A stretch of 56,405 nucleotides of DNA from positions 1 to 56,405 of the forward strand of contig PBYU01000064.1 of NCBI GenBank assembly GCA_002730035.1, in the 5' to 3' direction. Shown here piece by piece: positions 28,101 to 39,029 of the stretch. The position numbers and the translations under genes are program-made. The stretch comes from Gammaproteobacteria bacterium. GTDB taxonomy: Bacteria > Pseudomonadota > Gammaproteobacteria > Pseudomonadales > Pseudohongiellaceae. Within the stretch, counting starts at the first letter, position 1. Each line of letters starts with the position of its first letter. The notes beneath the pieces are model-generated. The model ran no database searches, was not told the origin of the DNA, and saw only the letters and a list, made by a program, of their open reading frames with translations.

Positions 28101-28725
28101 GGCTAATCTGCGACCGGAACGGGGCACGCAGCGCGTCGCTGGCCTGTTGCATGATTTTCGCACCATGAAGAACAAGGCCGGCGATAGCATCGCTTTCCTG
28201 ATGCTCGATGACAGCACTGGCCGCTTCGAGGTTACGCTGTTTGCCAAGGAATATGAAAAATACCGGGACCTCATCCAGAAGGATCAGATCCTGCTGGTGG
28301 AATGCACCGTCAGAATCGATGACCACAGCGGCGACATGAAGGGGCGTGCCAAACAGATCATGACCCTGGCTACAGCCCGCAAACGCTTTGCCCAGCGGCT
28401 GGCCCTGAACCTGAACCAGGAGGCGTTGCCGGCGGATTTCTGTGAACACCTGGCGAATATACTGGGACCCTATCGCAGCATAGAGGACGCGGCAGAAAGT
28501 GTGCACTTGAATGCTACGGTCACCCAGGGCGAGGCTAGCAATGGCGGTAAGCCAGCGGCGGAAACCCAGGGGTGTCGGATTGTTATCAATTACGAACGCT
28601 CCGATTCCAGGGGGTGTATAATGTTGGGCCAGGATTGGCTCGTATCACCTGCCGATGATCTTATTCAAAGACTACGGATGGAATACGGTAAAGATAAGGT
28701 CGCGCTGGACTATCGTGGGAAATAG
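25147..28725 (+). CDS. dnaE: DNA polymerase III alpha subunit
   Basis: DnaE is the replicative polymerase. The PHP domain starts at HLRVHSEFSINDGL (about residue 13). The C-family polymerase core includes GPGRGSGAGSIVAY near residue 362 and PDFDVDFC near 403, with catalytic aspartates. FNKSHSAAYALVSY near residue 756 and an OB domain after residue 1000 complete the order. At 1192 residues it is slightly longer than the E. coli protein. It is downstream of rnhB and upstream of accA, as in E. coli. Confidence 0.97.
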   Translation: MPENLPSQHFAHLRVHSEFSINDGLVTVSELIDRLQALKMPAAAITDLANLFGLIKFYSAACKAGVKPVCGCDVLIEDEAGVQTRLVLLAKDRQGYLNLILLISALYTEASHHVDAVLPLSRLRGHCDGLIALSGAQQSNIGAALLAEEPDRARVLLDQWRALFPDCFYLELQRVGKADEEAYVEAALALAHKAQCPVVASNDVRFIHQEDFDAHEVRICINERRTLDDSRRPHNYTEQQYLKSAAEMTELFADIPEAVENAWEIAKRCNLGLELGVPHLPNYPVPDGVELEDYLSSVSSEGLGKRLQSLFGEQANDVERTQVYLDRLEWELNTINQMGFAGYFLIVMEFIQWAKDNGIPVGPGRGSGAGSIVAYSLGITNLDPLRYDLLFERFLNPERVSMPDFDVDFCMEGRDRVIQHVAELYGKEAVSQIITFGTMAAKAVVRDVARVQGKPYALADKLSKLIPFKPGMTLKKAFDEEPLLGEFVDGDDDAQEIMEMAYRLEGITRNVGKHAGGVVIAPTKLTDFTPLYCEESGHGLVTQFDKNDVETAGLVKFDFLGLRTLTIIDWAVKMINAQMGEDETPVDINRLPLADEDVYRLLQKGETTAVFQLESHGMKKLIKRLIPNCFEDIIALVALFRPGPLQSGMVDDFIDRKHGRTQVVYFHPELEPVLSNTYGVILYQEQVMQIAQVLADYTLGGADILRKAMGKKDPDEMARQRATFMHDSEARGVDTDVAASIFDLMEKFAGYGFNKSHSAAYALVSYQTAWLKTHYSAYFMAAVLTADMQNTDKIVTLIDECREMNLKIVPPDVNLGQFNFTVNDGGEIVYGLGAIKGLGEGPVENILKARQASPFSDLLDLCQRIDAPAVNKRTMEALIRSGALDKLVEGGIDHSRAMLTAMLPDAVQAAEQSNRNQAAGVDDLFGDITPTEPVNGGRLPSGMKLRPWAEQQRLIAEKETLGLYLSGHPIREYMGELKHITNGRLANLRPERGTQRVAGLLHDFRTMKNKAGDSIAFLMLDDSTGRFEVTLFAKEYEKYRDLIQKDQILLVECTVRIDDHSGDMKGRAKQIMTLATARKRFAQRLALNLNQEALPADFCEHLANILGPYRSIEDAAESVHLNATVTQGEASNGGKPAAETQGCRIVINYERSDSRGCIMLGQDWLVSPADDLIQRLRMEYGKDKVALDYRGK

Positions 28726-28789
28726 GAATTATTCCACCTGCTCGAGCGCCACCAGGGCGATTTAGTCCGCTAACAGAGCCGTTGTATTA

Positions 28790-29746
28790 ATGGACCCGAA
28801 CTACCTCGAATTTGAACAACCCATTGCAGAGTTGGAAGCCAAGATCAGCGAACTGAGGCTGGTGGGCTCGGACAATGAGTTGAATATCAACGAAGAAATC
28901 CAAAATCTCAAGGACAAGAGCACCAAACTCACCGAGAAGATCTACTCGAATCTGACGTCCTGGCAGATCTCCCAGGTGGCACGACACCCACTGCGGCCCT
29001 ATACTCTGGATTATATCCAGCAACTCTTTACCGACTTCGATGAGTTGCATGGCGATCGGTTGTTTGCCGATGACCAGGCACTTATTGGCGGGCTGGCAAG
29101 GCTGGAAGACCAGCCGGTGATGGTGATTGGCCACCAGAAGGGCAGGGGCACCAAGGAGAAAGTGCGGCATAACTTTGGCATGCCGCGCCCGGAAGGCTAC
29201 CGAAAAGCACGCCGACTGGTACAACTAGCCGAGCAATATCGGATTCCCGTATTAAGTTTTATAGATACACCTGGCGCCTATCCGGGAATGGATTCCGAAG
29301 AGCGAGGCATTAACGAGGCGATCGCTGAAAACATGGCGATGATGTCCCGCATTCGTACTCCGTTGATTGCCACCGTAACCGGTGAGGCAAACTCCGGTGG
29401 CGCCATTGCCATTGGTGTGGCTGACCAACTCAATATGCTGCAATACTCCACTTACACGGTGATCACTCCCGAGGGCTGCGCCACCATTCTCTGGAAGTCG
29501 TCCGAACATGCGGCCGCTGCCGCCGAAGCGATGGGAGTGACTTCGAAACGGTTGCAGGAACTCGGTATCGTCGATGAGACTATAGCCGAGCCACTGGGCG
29601 GCGCCCACTGTGACGTGGCAGCCACTGCCGCCAGTGTCAAGGCAGCGCTGGTTGAGCAAGTCAATCGTCTGATGGCGATGGATATCGACGAACTGGTGCA
29701 GCGCCGCTACGACCGTCTGATGAGTTACGGAATCAATAGCCAATAG
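28790..29746 (+). CDS. accA: Acetyl-CoA carboxylase carboxyltransferase alpha subunit
   Basis: AccA, with AccD, transfers the carboxyl group from biotin to acetyl-CoA to give malonyl-Co[20 protein letters not shown] at the N-terminus and the crotonase-fold core ([17 protein letters not shown] near 160-176, [12 protein letters not shown] near 201-212) are diagnostic. It has 318 residues. The dnaE-accA order is ancestral in gammaproteobacteria. Confidence 0.97.
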   Translation: MDPNYLEFEQPIAELEAKISELRLVGSDNELNINEEIQNLKDKSTKLTEKIYSNLTSWQISQVARHPLRPYTLDYIQQLFTDFDELHGDRLFADDQALIGGLARLEDQPVMVIGHQKGRGTKEKVRHNFGMPRPEGYRKARRLVQLAEQYRIPVLSFIDTPGAYPGMDSEERGINEAIAENMAMMSRIRTPLIATVTGEANSGGAIAIGVADQLNMLQYSTYTVITPEGCATILWKSSEHAAAAAEAMGVTSKRLQELGIVDETIAEPLGGAHCDVAATAASVKAALVEQVNRLMAMDIDELVQRRYDRLMSYGINSQ

Positions 29747-29844
29747 CCTCGCCTGGCAGAAGTAGCGGTGAACTCCGCGTGGCATTTGTGCACTTATTGT
29801 CTGCCTTCGAACCGCGAGTTCCACGAGCTCCTATAAACCAAACC

Positions 29845-31209
29845 ATGAAATTTAACCCTGACAATCTGGCCACGGCTCTGCAATCGATGCCGCCCTGCGA
29901 CTCGGTACTACTGGGATTCAGCGGTGGCGTCGATTCCATCGCCTTACTCCATGCCTTGCAATCGTTACGAGTGGATTCTCAGGTGTCGTTCGCGCTGCGG
30001 GCGATACACGTTCATCACGGTCTGCAGGTGGAGGCGGATAGCTGGCAAGCATTCTGTGAAGCCTTTTGTGATGCGCATCAGATTCCGCTGCAAGTCGCTG
30101 TAGTACATGTGGGGATTGGCGAACCAGGCAATAAAGCCGGCCTGGAAAACGCGGCACGCAATGCCCGTTACCAGGCATTCGAGACCAACCTGCAGCAAGG
30201 GGAGGCCCTGTTGTTGGCTCATCATCTGGATGACCAGCTGGAGACATTCCTGTTGCGATTGATGCGCGGCGCTGGGACGCGAGGGCTGTCCGCAATGCCC
30301 CATTATCGCCTGTTAAGGAAGAGTTTCCTGTTTCGTCCCTTATTAGCGTTTTCCAGAGAGAGCATCGAAGCCTATGCGCGTGAGCAGGATCTTCAGTGGA
30401 TCGAAGACGGCTCCAACGCAGACATCCATTTCGATAGAAACTACTGCCGTCATGAACTCATGCCTCTTATACAACAGCGCTGGCCGGAGTACCGGGACAG
30501 TTGGAGCAAATCGCTGACTCTGATTGGTGAGGCGGAGGGCTTGCTGAGCGAGCTGGCCGAGATCGATCTGCAGTGCGTCGTCAGCGAGCGCACCGACCGC
30601 TGCGATGCTATCGATGTAGAACGCCTAAAGCAGCTGTCGGAAGTGCGGCAACGTAATGTGCTGCGGTTCTGGCTGGCGGGCCTGGGGTTTAATGAAATCG
30701 GCTGGAACCGCCTGCAACAACTCAGCAGGGAAATCATCAGCGCCAGAGGGGACACCCAGGCGGTCCTTAGCCTCGATGGCTTTCGCCTGCGGCGCTTCAG
30801 AAATGATCTGTGTGCCATTCGGGATCTGCCGGCTCCTCAGCAGAGCCAGTCCATGGAGTGGCAGACCGGTAAAGACCCAAGTCTGCAGCTCCCCGACAAT
30901 GGCAGATTACTGGCGGCGTCCCAACTCGGAGCAGGCCTGCGTGCCGAAATGGGAAACTCCCTGCAGGTCAGATACCGACGCGGCGGCGAGACCTGTCAGA
31001 TGGTAGGCAGACCCACCAAGTCCCTGAAGAAACTGTTGCAGGAGCATGAGGTGGCGCCCTGGCTGCGGGACCGCATCCCGTTGATCTATGCCGGCGATGA
31101 ATTGGTGTGCATTCCCGGCATAGGTGTTGCCGCATGCCAGGCGGCACATGCCGATGAGCCCGGATTGACGATCAGCTGGGAGAGTCCGCAATTCCCTATC
31201 ACCGATTAA
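29845..31209 (+). CDS. tilS: tRNA(Ile)-lysidine synthase TilS
   Basis: TilS modifies cytidine 34 of the CAU-anticodon tRNA-Ile with lysine, changing its identity from Met to Ile. The PP-loop motif LLGFSGGVDSIALL is near residue 24, and the HHLDDQLETFLLRLMRG segment near residue 130 is the second core motif. The C-terminal domain ends with the TilS-type SLKKLLQEHEVAPWLRDRIP segment. I chose ATG 29845 (454 residues) over an in-frame GTG at 29779 because the extra residues are not family-like. Confidence 0.94.
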   Translation: MKFNPDNLATALQSMPPCDSVLLGFSGGVDSIALLHALQSLRVDSQVSFALRAIHVHHGLQVEADSWQAFCEAFCDAHQIPLQVAVVHVGIGEPGNKAGLENAARNARYQAFETNLQQGEALLLAHHLDDQLETFLLRLMRGAGTRGLSAMPHYRLLRKSFLFRPLLAFSRESIEAYAREQDLQWIEDGSNADIHFDRNYCRHELMPLIQQRWPEYRDSWSKSLTLIGEAEGLLSELAEIDLQCVVSERTDRCDAIDVERLKQLSEVRQRNVLRFWLAGLGFNEIGWNRLQQLSREIISARGDTQAVLSLDGFRLRRFRNDLCAIRDLPAPQQSQSMEWQTGKDPSLQLPDNGRLLAASQLGAGLRAEMGNSLQVRYRRGGETCQMVGRPTKSLKKLLQEHEVAPWLRDRIPLIYAGDELVCIPGIGVAACQAAHADEPGLTISWESPQFPITD

Positions 31210-31229
31210 GCACTAATTGCGATCAGTAA

Positions 31230-33047
<1,818 letters not shown>

Positions 33048-33077
33048 ATCCCCTATCCACAAGATTGCCTACCCATC

Positions 33078-33923
33078 ATGACCACTGAACAGATCGATGT
33101 CGCCGGCGTCAGCCTGGCCAATGACCGTCCCTTCGTCTTGTTGGGCGGTCTGAATGTGTTGGAGAGTCGGGACCTGGCGATGCAGACTGCCGAGCACTTC
33201 AAGAGTGTAACTGACGGTCTCGATATCCCATTCGTCTTCAAGGCCTCTTTCGACAAGGCCAACCGTTCCTCGCTGGATTCCTTTCGGGGTCCGGGTCTGG
33301 ATGAGGGCCTTAAATGGCTGAGCGAGATAAAATCCAGCCTGGAAGTACCGATTATCACCGACGTCCATGAGGCGGATCAGGTCGCCGCCGTGAGCGAAGT
33401 CGCCGACATCCTGCAACTGCCTGCCTTCCTGTCACGGCAGACCGACCTGATAGTCGCCATGGCTCGGACCGGCGCCGCCATCAATATCAAGAAAGCCCAG
33501 TTTCTCGCGCCCCAGGAGATGGGGCATATCCTCAACAAGTTTGTCAGTGCCGGAAGCGAGCGCCTCATGCTCTGCGAGCGTGGCAGCAGCTTTGGCTATA
33601 ACAACCTGGTGGTAGACATGCTGGGTTTTTCCGTGATGAAGCAGTTTGGCTGTCCGCTGATCTTCGATGTGACCCATTCGCTGCAGAAACCCGGCGGCCT
33701 GGCCGCCAGCGCCGATGGGCGCCGCGGCGATGTGACCGCCCTGGCCAGGGCGGGCCTGAGTCAGGGTCTTGCCGGGCTGTTTCTGGAAGCCCACCCGGAT
33801 CCTGAGAAGGCGCTGTGTGATGGACCTTGCGCGTTGCCCCTGGACAGTCTGCAGGCGTTCTTGGAGCAGATGAAGGCCATGGATGAGCTGACCAAATCGC
33901 TGCCGGCCATCGACACTACTTAG
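33078..33923 (+). CDS. kdsA: 3-deoxy-8-phosphooctulonate synthase KdsA
   Basis: KdsA condenses arabinose 5-phosphate with phosphoenolpyruvate to make KDO 8-phosphate for the inner core of lipopolysaccharide. The TIM-barrel signatures [12 protein letters not shown] (about residues 54-65), [20 protein letters not shown] and [11 protein letters not shown] are present. The usual early segment FGGLNVLES appears as LGGLNVLES. It has 281 residues. It is followed by a gene-free 309 bp packed with palindromes. Confidence 0.97.
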   Translation: MTTEQIDVAGVSLANDRPFVLLGGLNVLESRDLAMQTAEHFKSVTDGLDIPFVFKASFDKANRSSLDSFRGPGLDEGLKWLSEIKSSLEVPIITDVHEADQVAAVSEVADILQLPAFLSRQTDLIVAMARTGAAINIKKAQFLAPQEMGHILNKFVSAGSERLMLCERGSSFGYNNLVVDMLGFSVMKQFGCPLIFDVTHSLQKPGGLAASADGRRGDVTALARAGLSQGLAGLFLEAHPDPEKALCDGPCALPLDSLQAFLEQMKAMDELTKSLPAIDTT

Positions 33924-34169
33924 TCGATCCTGAAAAAGTCTTCCATGACTTTTTCAGGATGTCGTGCACCAAAAGCTAGCGTAAAAGTGCGATTTTACTT
34001 GCTTTTGGCACACTCGCATTGCCCTTGGTGGGCAATGGTTGCACATCCATGTGCAACTTAGTCGACCAGAAAAATGCATGTAGCTGCAGTTTTCAGGTTG
34101 AAATATTTGCAATAGTTGAAGCTAATTGCCTGAAATCTATATCGAGATGCATTTTTCAGGTTCGACTAA
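33921..34169. repeat. Cluster of nested palindromes between kdsA and eno
   Basis: Five inverted repeats lie in about 250 bp. (1) ATCCTGAAAAAGTC (33928-33941) pairs perfectly with 33948-33961. (2) CCAAAAGC and GTAAAA pair with TTTTAC and GCTTTTGG in the next 50 bp. (3) CATTGCCC pairs with GGGCAATG around 34018-34036. (4) GTTGCACAT pairs with ATGTGCAAC around 34038-34057. (5) Arms 34058-34079 and 34147-34169 enclose the inner pair TTTCAGG/CCTGAAA. TTAGTCGA occurs three times, at 33921, at 34058 and inverted at 34162-34169, each close to a C(T/A)GAAAAA motif. This looks like a composite REP or MITE-like element. No open frame in it is credible. Confidence 0.75.
33928..33961 (+). terminator. Hairpin after kdsA, possible terminator
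   Basis: A perfect 14-bp stem with a 6-base loop lies 5 bp after the kdsA stop. Its own descending arm contains CTTTTTC but no separate T tract follows, so termination is possible but not certain. It is also the first unit of the palindrome cluster. Confidence 0.45.
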
Positions 34170-34183
34170 CTAGGATTTCCTCA

Positions 34184-34213
34184 TTGATATAAGTTAATTG
34201 ATTAATTTAAGAT
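34184..34213 (+). promoter_or_regulatory. Candidate eno promoter
   Basis: TTGATA (34184-34189) and TAAGAT (34208-34213) are 18 bp apart in an AT-rich stretch just after the palindromes. Transcription would start about 12 bases before the eno ATG, which has AAGG upstream. Other AT-rich hexamers nearby are possible. Confidence 0.4.
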
Positions 34214-34223
34214 AACATCTTAA

Positions 34224-35531
<1,308 letters not shown>

Positions 35532-35563
35532 CCGCTCAACCGATAAGGGAAAATCGAAGACTC

Positions 35564-35833
35564 ATGAAAATTCTGTACACGCTGTTGGGGCTGGTCATCG
35601 TGACGTTGCAATATCAATTGTGGCTCGGCGATGACAGCGTGCGTGCCTTGAACCTGCTGCAAGACGAGCTGCATATTCAGCGCACGGCCAATCAGGAACT
35701 GGTTCAGCGCAATCGATTGATGCAGATCGAGGTAGTGGATCTGAAGAATGGTCTGGAGGCTGTCGAAGAGCGAGCCCGCTCGGAACTGGGCATGATCGGT
35801 AAGGGTGAAACATTTTATCTGCTGATTGACTAA
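35564..35833 (+). CDS. ftsB: Cell division protein FtsB
   Basis: FtsB is a small bitopic membrane protein that joins FtsL and FtsQ at the division site. The 89 residues comprise one N-terminal membrane helix (MKILYTLLGLVIVTLQYQLWLG) and a leucine-zipper-like coiled coil with LIQRN-type heptads (LVQRNRLMQIEVVDLKNG). The family C-terminus ARSELGMIGKGETFYLL follows. The eno-ftsB-ispD order is standard. Confidence 0.95.
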   Translation: MKILYTLLGLVIVTLQYQLWLGDDSVRALNLLQDELHIQRTANQELVQRNRLMQIEVVDLKNGLEAVEERARSELGMIGKGETFYLLID

Positions 35834-35905
35834 TAACATTTGTTCTACGGTAAAGAGTGCAGATAGTAGCGCCATAGGTGTCCGTAGGGCTCAGAAGAAT
35901 TCACT

Positions 35906-36613
35906 ATGACAATTTGGGCTATTCTGCCAGCCGCTGGCATCGGTCGCCGCATGGGATCGAACACACCCAAACAATACCTGCCACTGGACGGTATTCCCGT
36001 TATCGCGCGGACGCTGCAGCGCTTGCTGGCGGTCGCCGCCATTGAAAGGACTGTGGTGGTACTCCACCCCCAGGACAGCCATTGGAAGACGCTGGATATC
36101 CCTGCCGATGAGCGTATCGCCTGCACCGAGGGAGGAGAGGCACGTTACCAGTCGGTGTTAAACGGGCTGCGTGCCTTAGGTGACGCCGCGCTGGATGCTG
36201 ACTGGGTGCTGGTGCACGACGTGGTCAGACCCTGCGTGCCAGTGGCCGACATAGAAAAGCTCATCGCTACGCTGCAATCCCATGACGTCGGAGGGCTGCT
36301 GGCAACGCCCGTTGATAATACGCTTAAGCAGGCGGATCAGGATCTTGCCGTGACTGCAACGGTGGATCGAAGTCACTACTGGAATGCCCTGACACCCCAG
36401 ATGTTTCGTTATGGATTACTACTGGCTGCTATGCAACGGGTGGAGCAGGACGAGCTGGCGATAACCGACGAGGCGGAGGCAATGGAGTCTATGGGACATA
36501 GGCCGCTGCTCGTCCAGGGTAGTAAAACGAATATCAAGATAACCCATGACGCCGATCTGGCGCTGGCGGCAGCCATCCTCAGCCAGCGAGCCAGTTCTCT
36601 GGAGGGTAAATGA
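35906..36613 (+). CDS. ispD: 2-C-methyl-D-erythritol 4-phosphate cytidylyltransferase
   Basis: IspD couples MEP to CTP in the isoprenoid pathway. The CTP-binding loop LPAAGIGRRMGSNTPKQYLPL lies near residues 7-27. LVHDVVRPCV near residue 101 is the second motif, and the C-terminal TNIKITHDADLALA is typical. It has 235 residues. It overlaps ispF by four bases (ATGA at 36610-36613). Confidence 0.97.
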   Translation: MTIWAILPAAGIGRRMGSNTPKQYLPLDGIPVIARTLQRLLAVAAIERTVVVLHPQDSHWKTLDIPADERIACTEGGEARYQSVLNGLRALGDAALDADWVLVHDVVRPCVPVADIEKLIATLQSHDVGGLLATPVDNTLKQADQDLAVTATVDRSHYWNALTPQMFRYGLLLAAMQRVEQDELAITDEAEAMESMGHRPLLVQGSKTNIKITHDADLALAAAILSQRASSLEGK

Positions 36614-37116
36614 CGAATGTAGACGGCATACGTATCGGGCACGGCTTCGATGTGCACCGCTTTAGCGAGCAATTCGATTCCGACAAGCCCCTCAAGTTGG
36701 CTGGCTGTGTAATCCCGGAGCAACTGAGTTTAATCGCCCACTCCGATGGCGATCTGGTGCTGCACGCGGTGTGTGATGCCATCCTAGGTGCCATGGCAGT
36801 CGGCGATATTGGTGAACACTTTCCCGACGATGATGTGGCGTTGGCTGGCGTCGACAGCGCGGTGTTGCTGGAGCGGGTATTACAAATGGCGGACAAGAAG
36901 CAGTATCGCCTGATTAACGTCGATGTCACCGTCGTTGCCCAGGTACCCAAGATAAGTCCCTATCGGCAGGAATTGCTCTCTAGTCTGTGCAGCTTGTTAT
37001 TGTTGGACTCCGATCGGGTCAATTTGAAGGCCAGTACCACCGAGCAACTCGGCTATATTGGAAGAGAAGAAGGCATGGCCTGCCACGCCGTGGTGTTACT
37101 GCATAGCAATGCTTGA
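36610..37116 (+). CDS. ispF: 2-C-methyl-D-erythritol 2,4-cyclodiphosphate synthase
   Basis: IspF cyclises CDP-ME 2-phosphate. The zinc ligands are in GHGFDVHRF (about residues 9-17) and HSDGDLVLHAVCDA (about 44-57). KASTTEQLGYIGREEGMACHAV near the C-terminus is the family signature. It has 168 residues. It is coupled to ispD, and its end overlaps the truD ATG at 37109 by 8 bases. Confidence 0.97.
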   Translation: MTNVDGIRIGHGFDVHRFSEQFDSDKPLKLAGCVIPEQLSLIAHSDGDLVLHAVCDAILGAMAVGDIGEHFPDDDVALAGVDSAVLLERVLQMADKKQYRLINVDVTVVAQVPKISPYRQELLSSLCSLLLLDSDRVNLKASTTEQLGYIGREEGMACHAVVLLHSNA

Positions 37117-38317
37117 GCCGGGCAGCACACAGGACGCCGAGGGTTTGTCACAAACCAATCGGGCTAAAGACTCGAGATTAAAGCGCCGGGGGGTCGACGA
37201 GCAGCCTGCTGCTGGCCTCGGGGATGAAGCAAAGTCGCCGCAAGACATTCACCAGGGGGGGTTCGCTCAGCTCGATACGCTGCATTACGCCAATCAGCGA
37301 CCTGAGCCTAGCGCCGCTCTCAGACAACATTGCGCCGATTTTCGAGTCGACGAAGAACTCGGCTTTGCGCCGAGTGGATCTGGCGAGCATCTGTTGGTAC
37401 GAATTGGCAAGACCGATGTGTCCACCACCGAAGTAGCCCGCCGCCTGGCGGCGATTGCCGGTACCCGGCTTGCAGGCATCGGCTACTGCGGCATGAAGGA
37501 TAAGCGCGCCGTGTGCAGCCAGTGGTTTAGTATTCCCCTGGCCATCGCCGATGAAAAATTGCTCAGCAAACTAGAAGACTCGGCTGTGGAGATCCTCGAG
37601 ACCCAGCGCAACAATCGCAAACTCAAGATCGGCAGCCACAAAGCCAATCATTTCGAAATTCTGCTGCGGGACTGCCGCGGATCCCAGTCGCTATTCGATG
37701 ACAGATTGGATTTGCTGCGTGCCGGCGGTGTCCCCAATTACTTTGGTCCGCAGCGATTCGGCAGAGACCTGAGCAACCTCAGCCAGGCTCGGCAACTGTT
37801 TGAGAGCAGCCGCCGATCCGGCACTAAAAGCCCCGGACGCCACAGACGCGGTATGTTGTTCTCCGCCGTTCGCGCCTATCTGTTCAACCAGCTTCTCTCC
37901 CAGCGGCTGGAGCAGGGTAACTGGAATCACTATGTCGACGGCGATGTGGTAAACCTTGACGGGACGAATCGTCACTTCCTGGTAGATGCTGGTAGCTGGG
38001 ATGAGAGCTTGCAGCAACGCCTTATGGACTTCGATATCCATCTATCCGGCCCGCTGCCTGGCGCAATGGTTGCAAAAGACAAGTATCAGAGCGTCGGGAA
38101 AACGGCTGATATTGAAGAAGCAGTGCTGTCACAATACCCAGAACTGCTGGATGGATTGGTGCGCTTCGGATTGAAGGCGGCGCGTCGACCGCTGCGCTTC
38201 AGGCCCGGGGATCTCAGAGGGAGCTGGCTTGAGCCAGCCAGTTTACAGCTGCAGTTCACACTGCCTCGAGGAGCTTATGCGACCAGTCTGCTGCGTGAAC
38301 TTTGTACAACCGACTAA
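37109..38317 (+). CDS. truD: tRNA pseudouridine(13) synthase TruD
   Basis: TruD makes pseudouridine 13 in tRNA-Glu. The catalytic Asp is in YCGMKDKRAVCSQWF, and KLKIGSHKANHFEILLR and GVPNYFGPQRFG are further family motifs. The TRUD domain insertion and the C-terminal RLPRGAYATSLLREL-like end are present. From ATG 37109 it has about 402 residues with an N-terminal extension of roughly 50 polar residues before the conserved start (LDTLHYANQ). A later start is possible, but no good one is visible beyond a TTG near 37144. The usual next gene, surE, is absent. Confidence 0.92.
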   Translation: MLEPGSTQDAEGLSQTNRAKDSRLKRRGVDEQPAAGLGDEAKSPQDIHQGGFAQLDTLHYANQRPEPSAALRQHCADFRVDEELGFAPSGSGEHLLVRIGKTDVSTTEVARRLAAIAGTRLAGIGYCGMKDKRAVCSQWFSIPLAIADEKLLSKLEDSAVEILETQRNNRKLKIGSHKANHFEILLRDCRGSQSLFDDRLDLLRAGGVPNYFGPQRFGRDLSNLSQARQLFESSRRSGTKSPGRHRRGMLFSAVRAYLFNQLLSQRLEQGNWNHYVDGDVVNLDGTNRHFLVDAGSWDESLQQRLMDFDIHLSGPLPGAMVAKDKYQSVGKTADIEEAVLSQYPELLDGLVRFGLKAARRPLRFRPGDLRGSWLEPASLQLQFTLPRGAYATSLLRELCTTD

Positions 38318-38341
38318 ATCGGAAGAGAAGAGAACGGACTA

Positions 38342-39013
38342 TTGAGTAGTAAACATAATTTGCACGGCATTGGCATGACTTCCCAGCGTACCCGTGAACG
38401 GTTGTTAGGTCGATTAATGGAGCAAGGAATCAAGAGCATGGAAGTGCTGGACGTGATGCGCTCGACCCCGCGGCATATCTTTCTCGAAGAGGCGCTTGCC
38501 CATCGAGCATACGAAGACGTGGCTCTGCCCATCGGGCACAATCAGACGATATCCCAACCCTATATCGTGGCGCGCATGACCGAGGCGATTGTTACAACGG
38601 GCTGCATGGACAGAGTGCTGGAGATCGGCACCGGTTGTGGATACCAGACCGCCATCCTCGCGCTCCTGGCCAAGAGTGTGTATACCATAGAGCGCATCAA
38701 GCCACTGCTGGACAGCGCCAGGAAGAATTTGAAACTTTTAAAGCTTCGAAACATCGAATACAAACATGACGATGGCGCACTGGGCTGGGCAGAAAAAGGA
38801 CCGTTCGACGCCATCATCACCACCGCCGCGCCGCAGACAGTCCCCCGGGAGTTGCTGGAACAACTGGCAGATAGGGGCAGGTTGGTCATCCCGATAGGCG
38901 GTGAGGGTCATCAGGAATTGAGGCTCATTACCAGGACCGGTAGTGAGTACACTGAAGAGGTCCTCGATCTGGTCCGGTTCGTGCCGCTATTAAGGGGCCA
39001 GGTGAAACATTAA
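38342..39013 (+). CDS. pcm: Protein-L-isoaspartate O-methyltransferase
   Basis: Pcm methylates abnormal L-isoaspartyl residues to start repair of aged proteins. The SAM-binding motif VLEIGTGCGYQTAIL is near residue 93. SQPYIVARMTEAI, DGALGW and a C-terminal LVRFVPLLRG are family hallmarks. The start is TTG at 38342 (223 residues); an in-frame ATG at 38375 (MTSQRTRERL) matches Pseudomonas-type starts and gives 212 residues. surE, normally just upstream, is missing; only 24 bp separates pcm from truD. Confidence 0.94.
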   Translation: MSSKHNLHGIGMTSQRTRERLLGRLMEQGIKSMEVLDVMRSTPRHIFLEEALAHRAYEDVALPIGHNQTISQPYIVARMTEAIVTTGCMDRVLEIGTGCGYQTAILALLAKSVYTIERIKPLLDSARKNLKLLKLRNIEYKHDDGALGWAEKGPFDAIITTAAPQTVPRELLEQLADRGRLVIPIGGEGHQELRLITRTGSEYTEEVLDLVRFVPLLRGQVKH

Positions 39014-39029
39014 AACCGACAAACTAATC

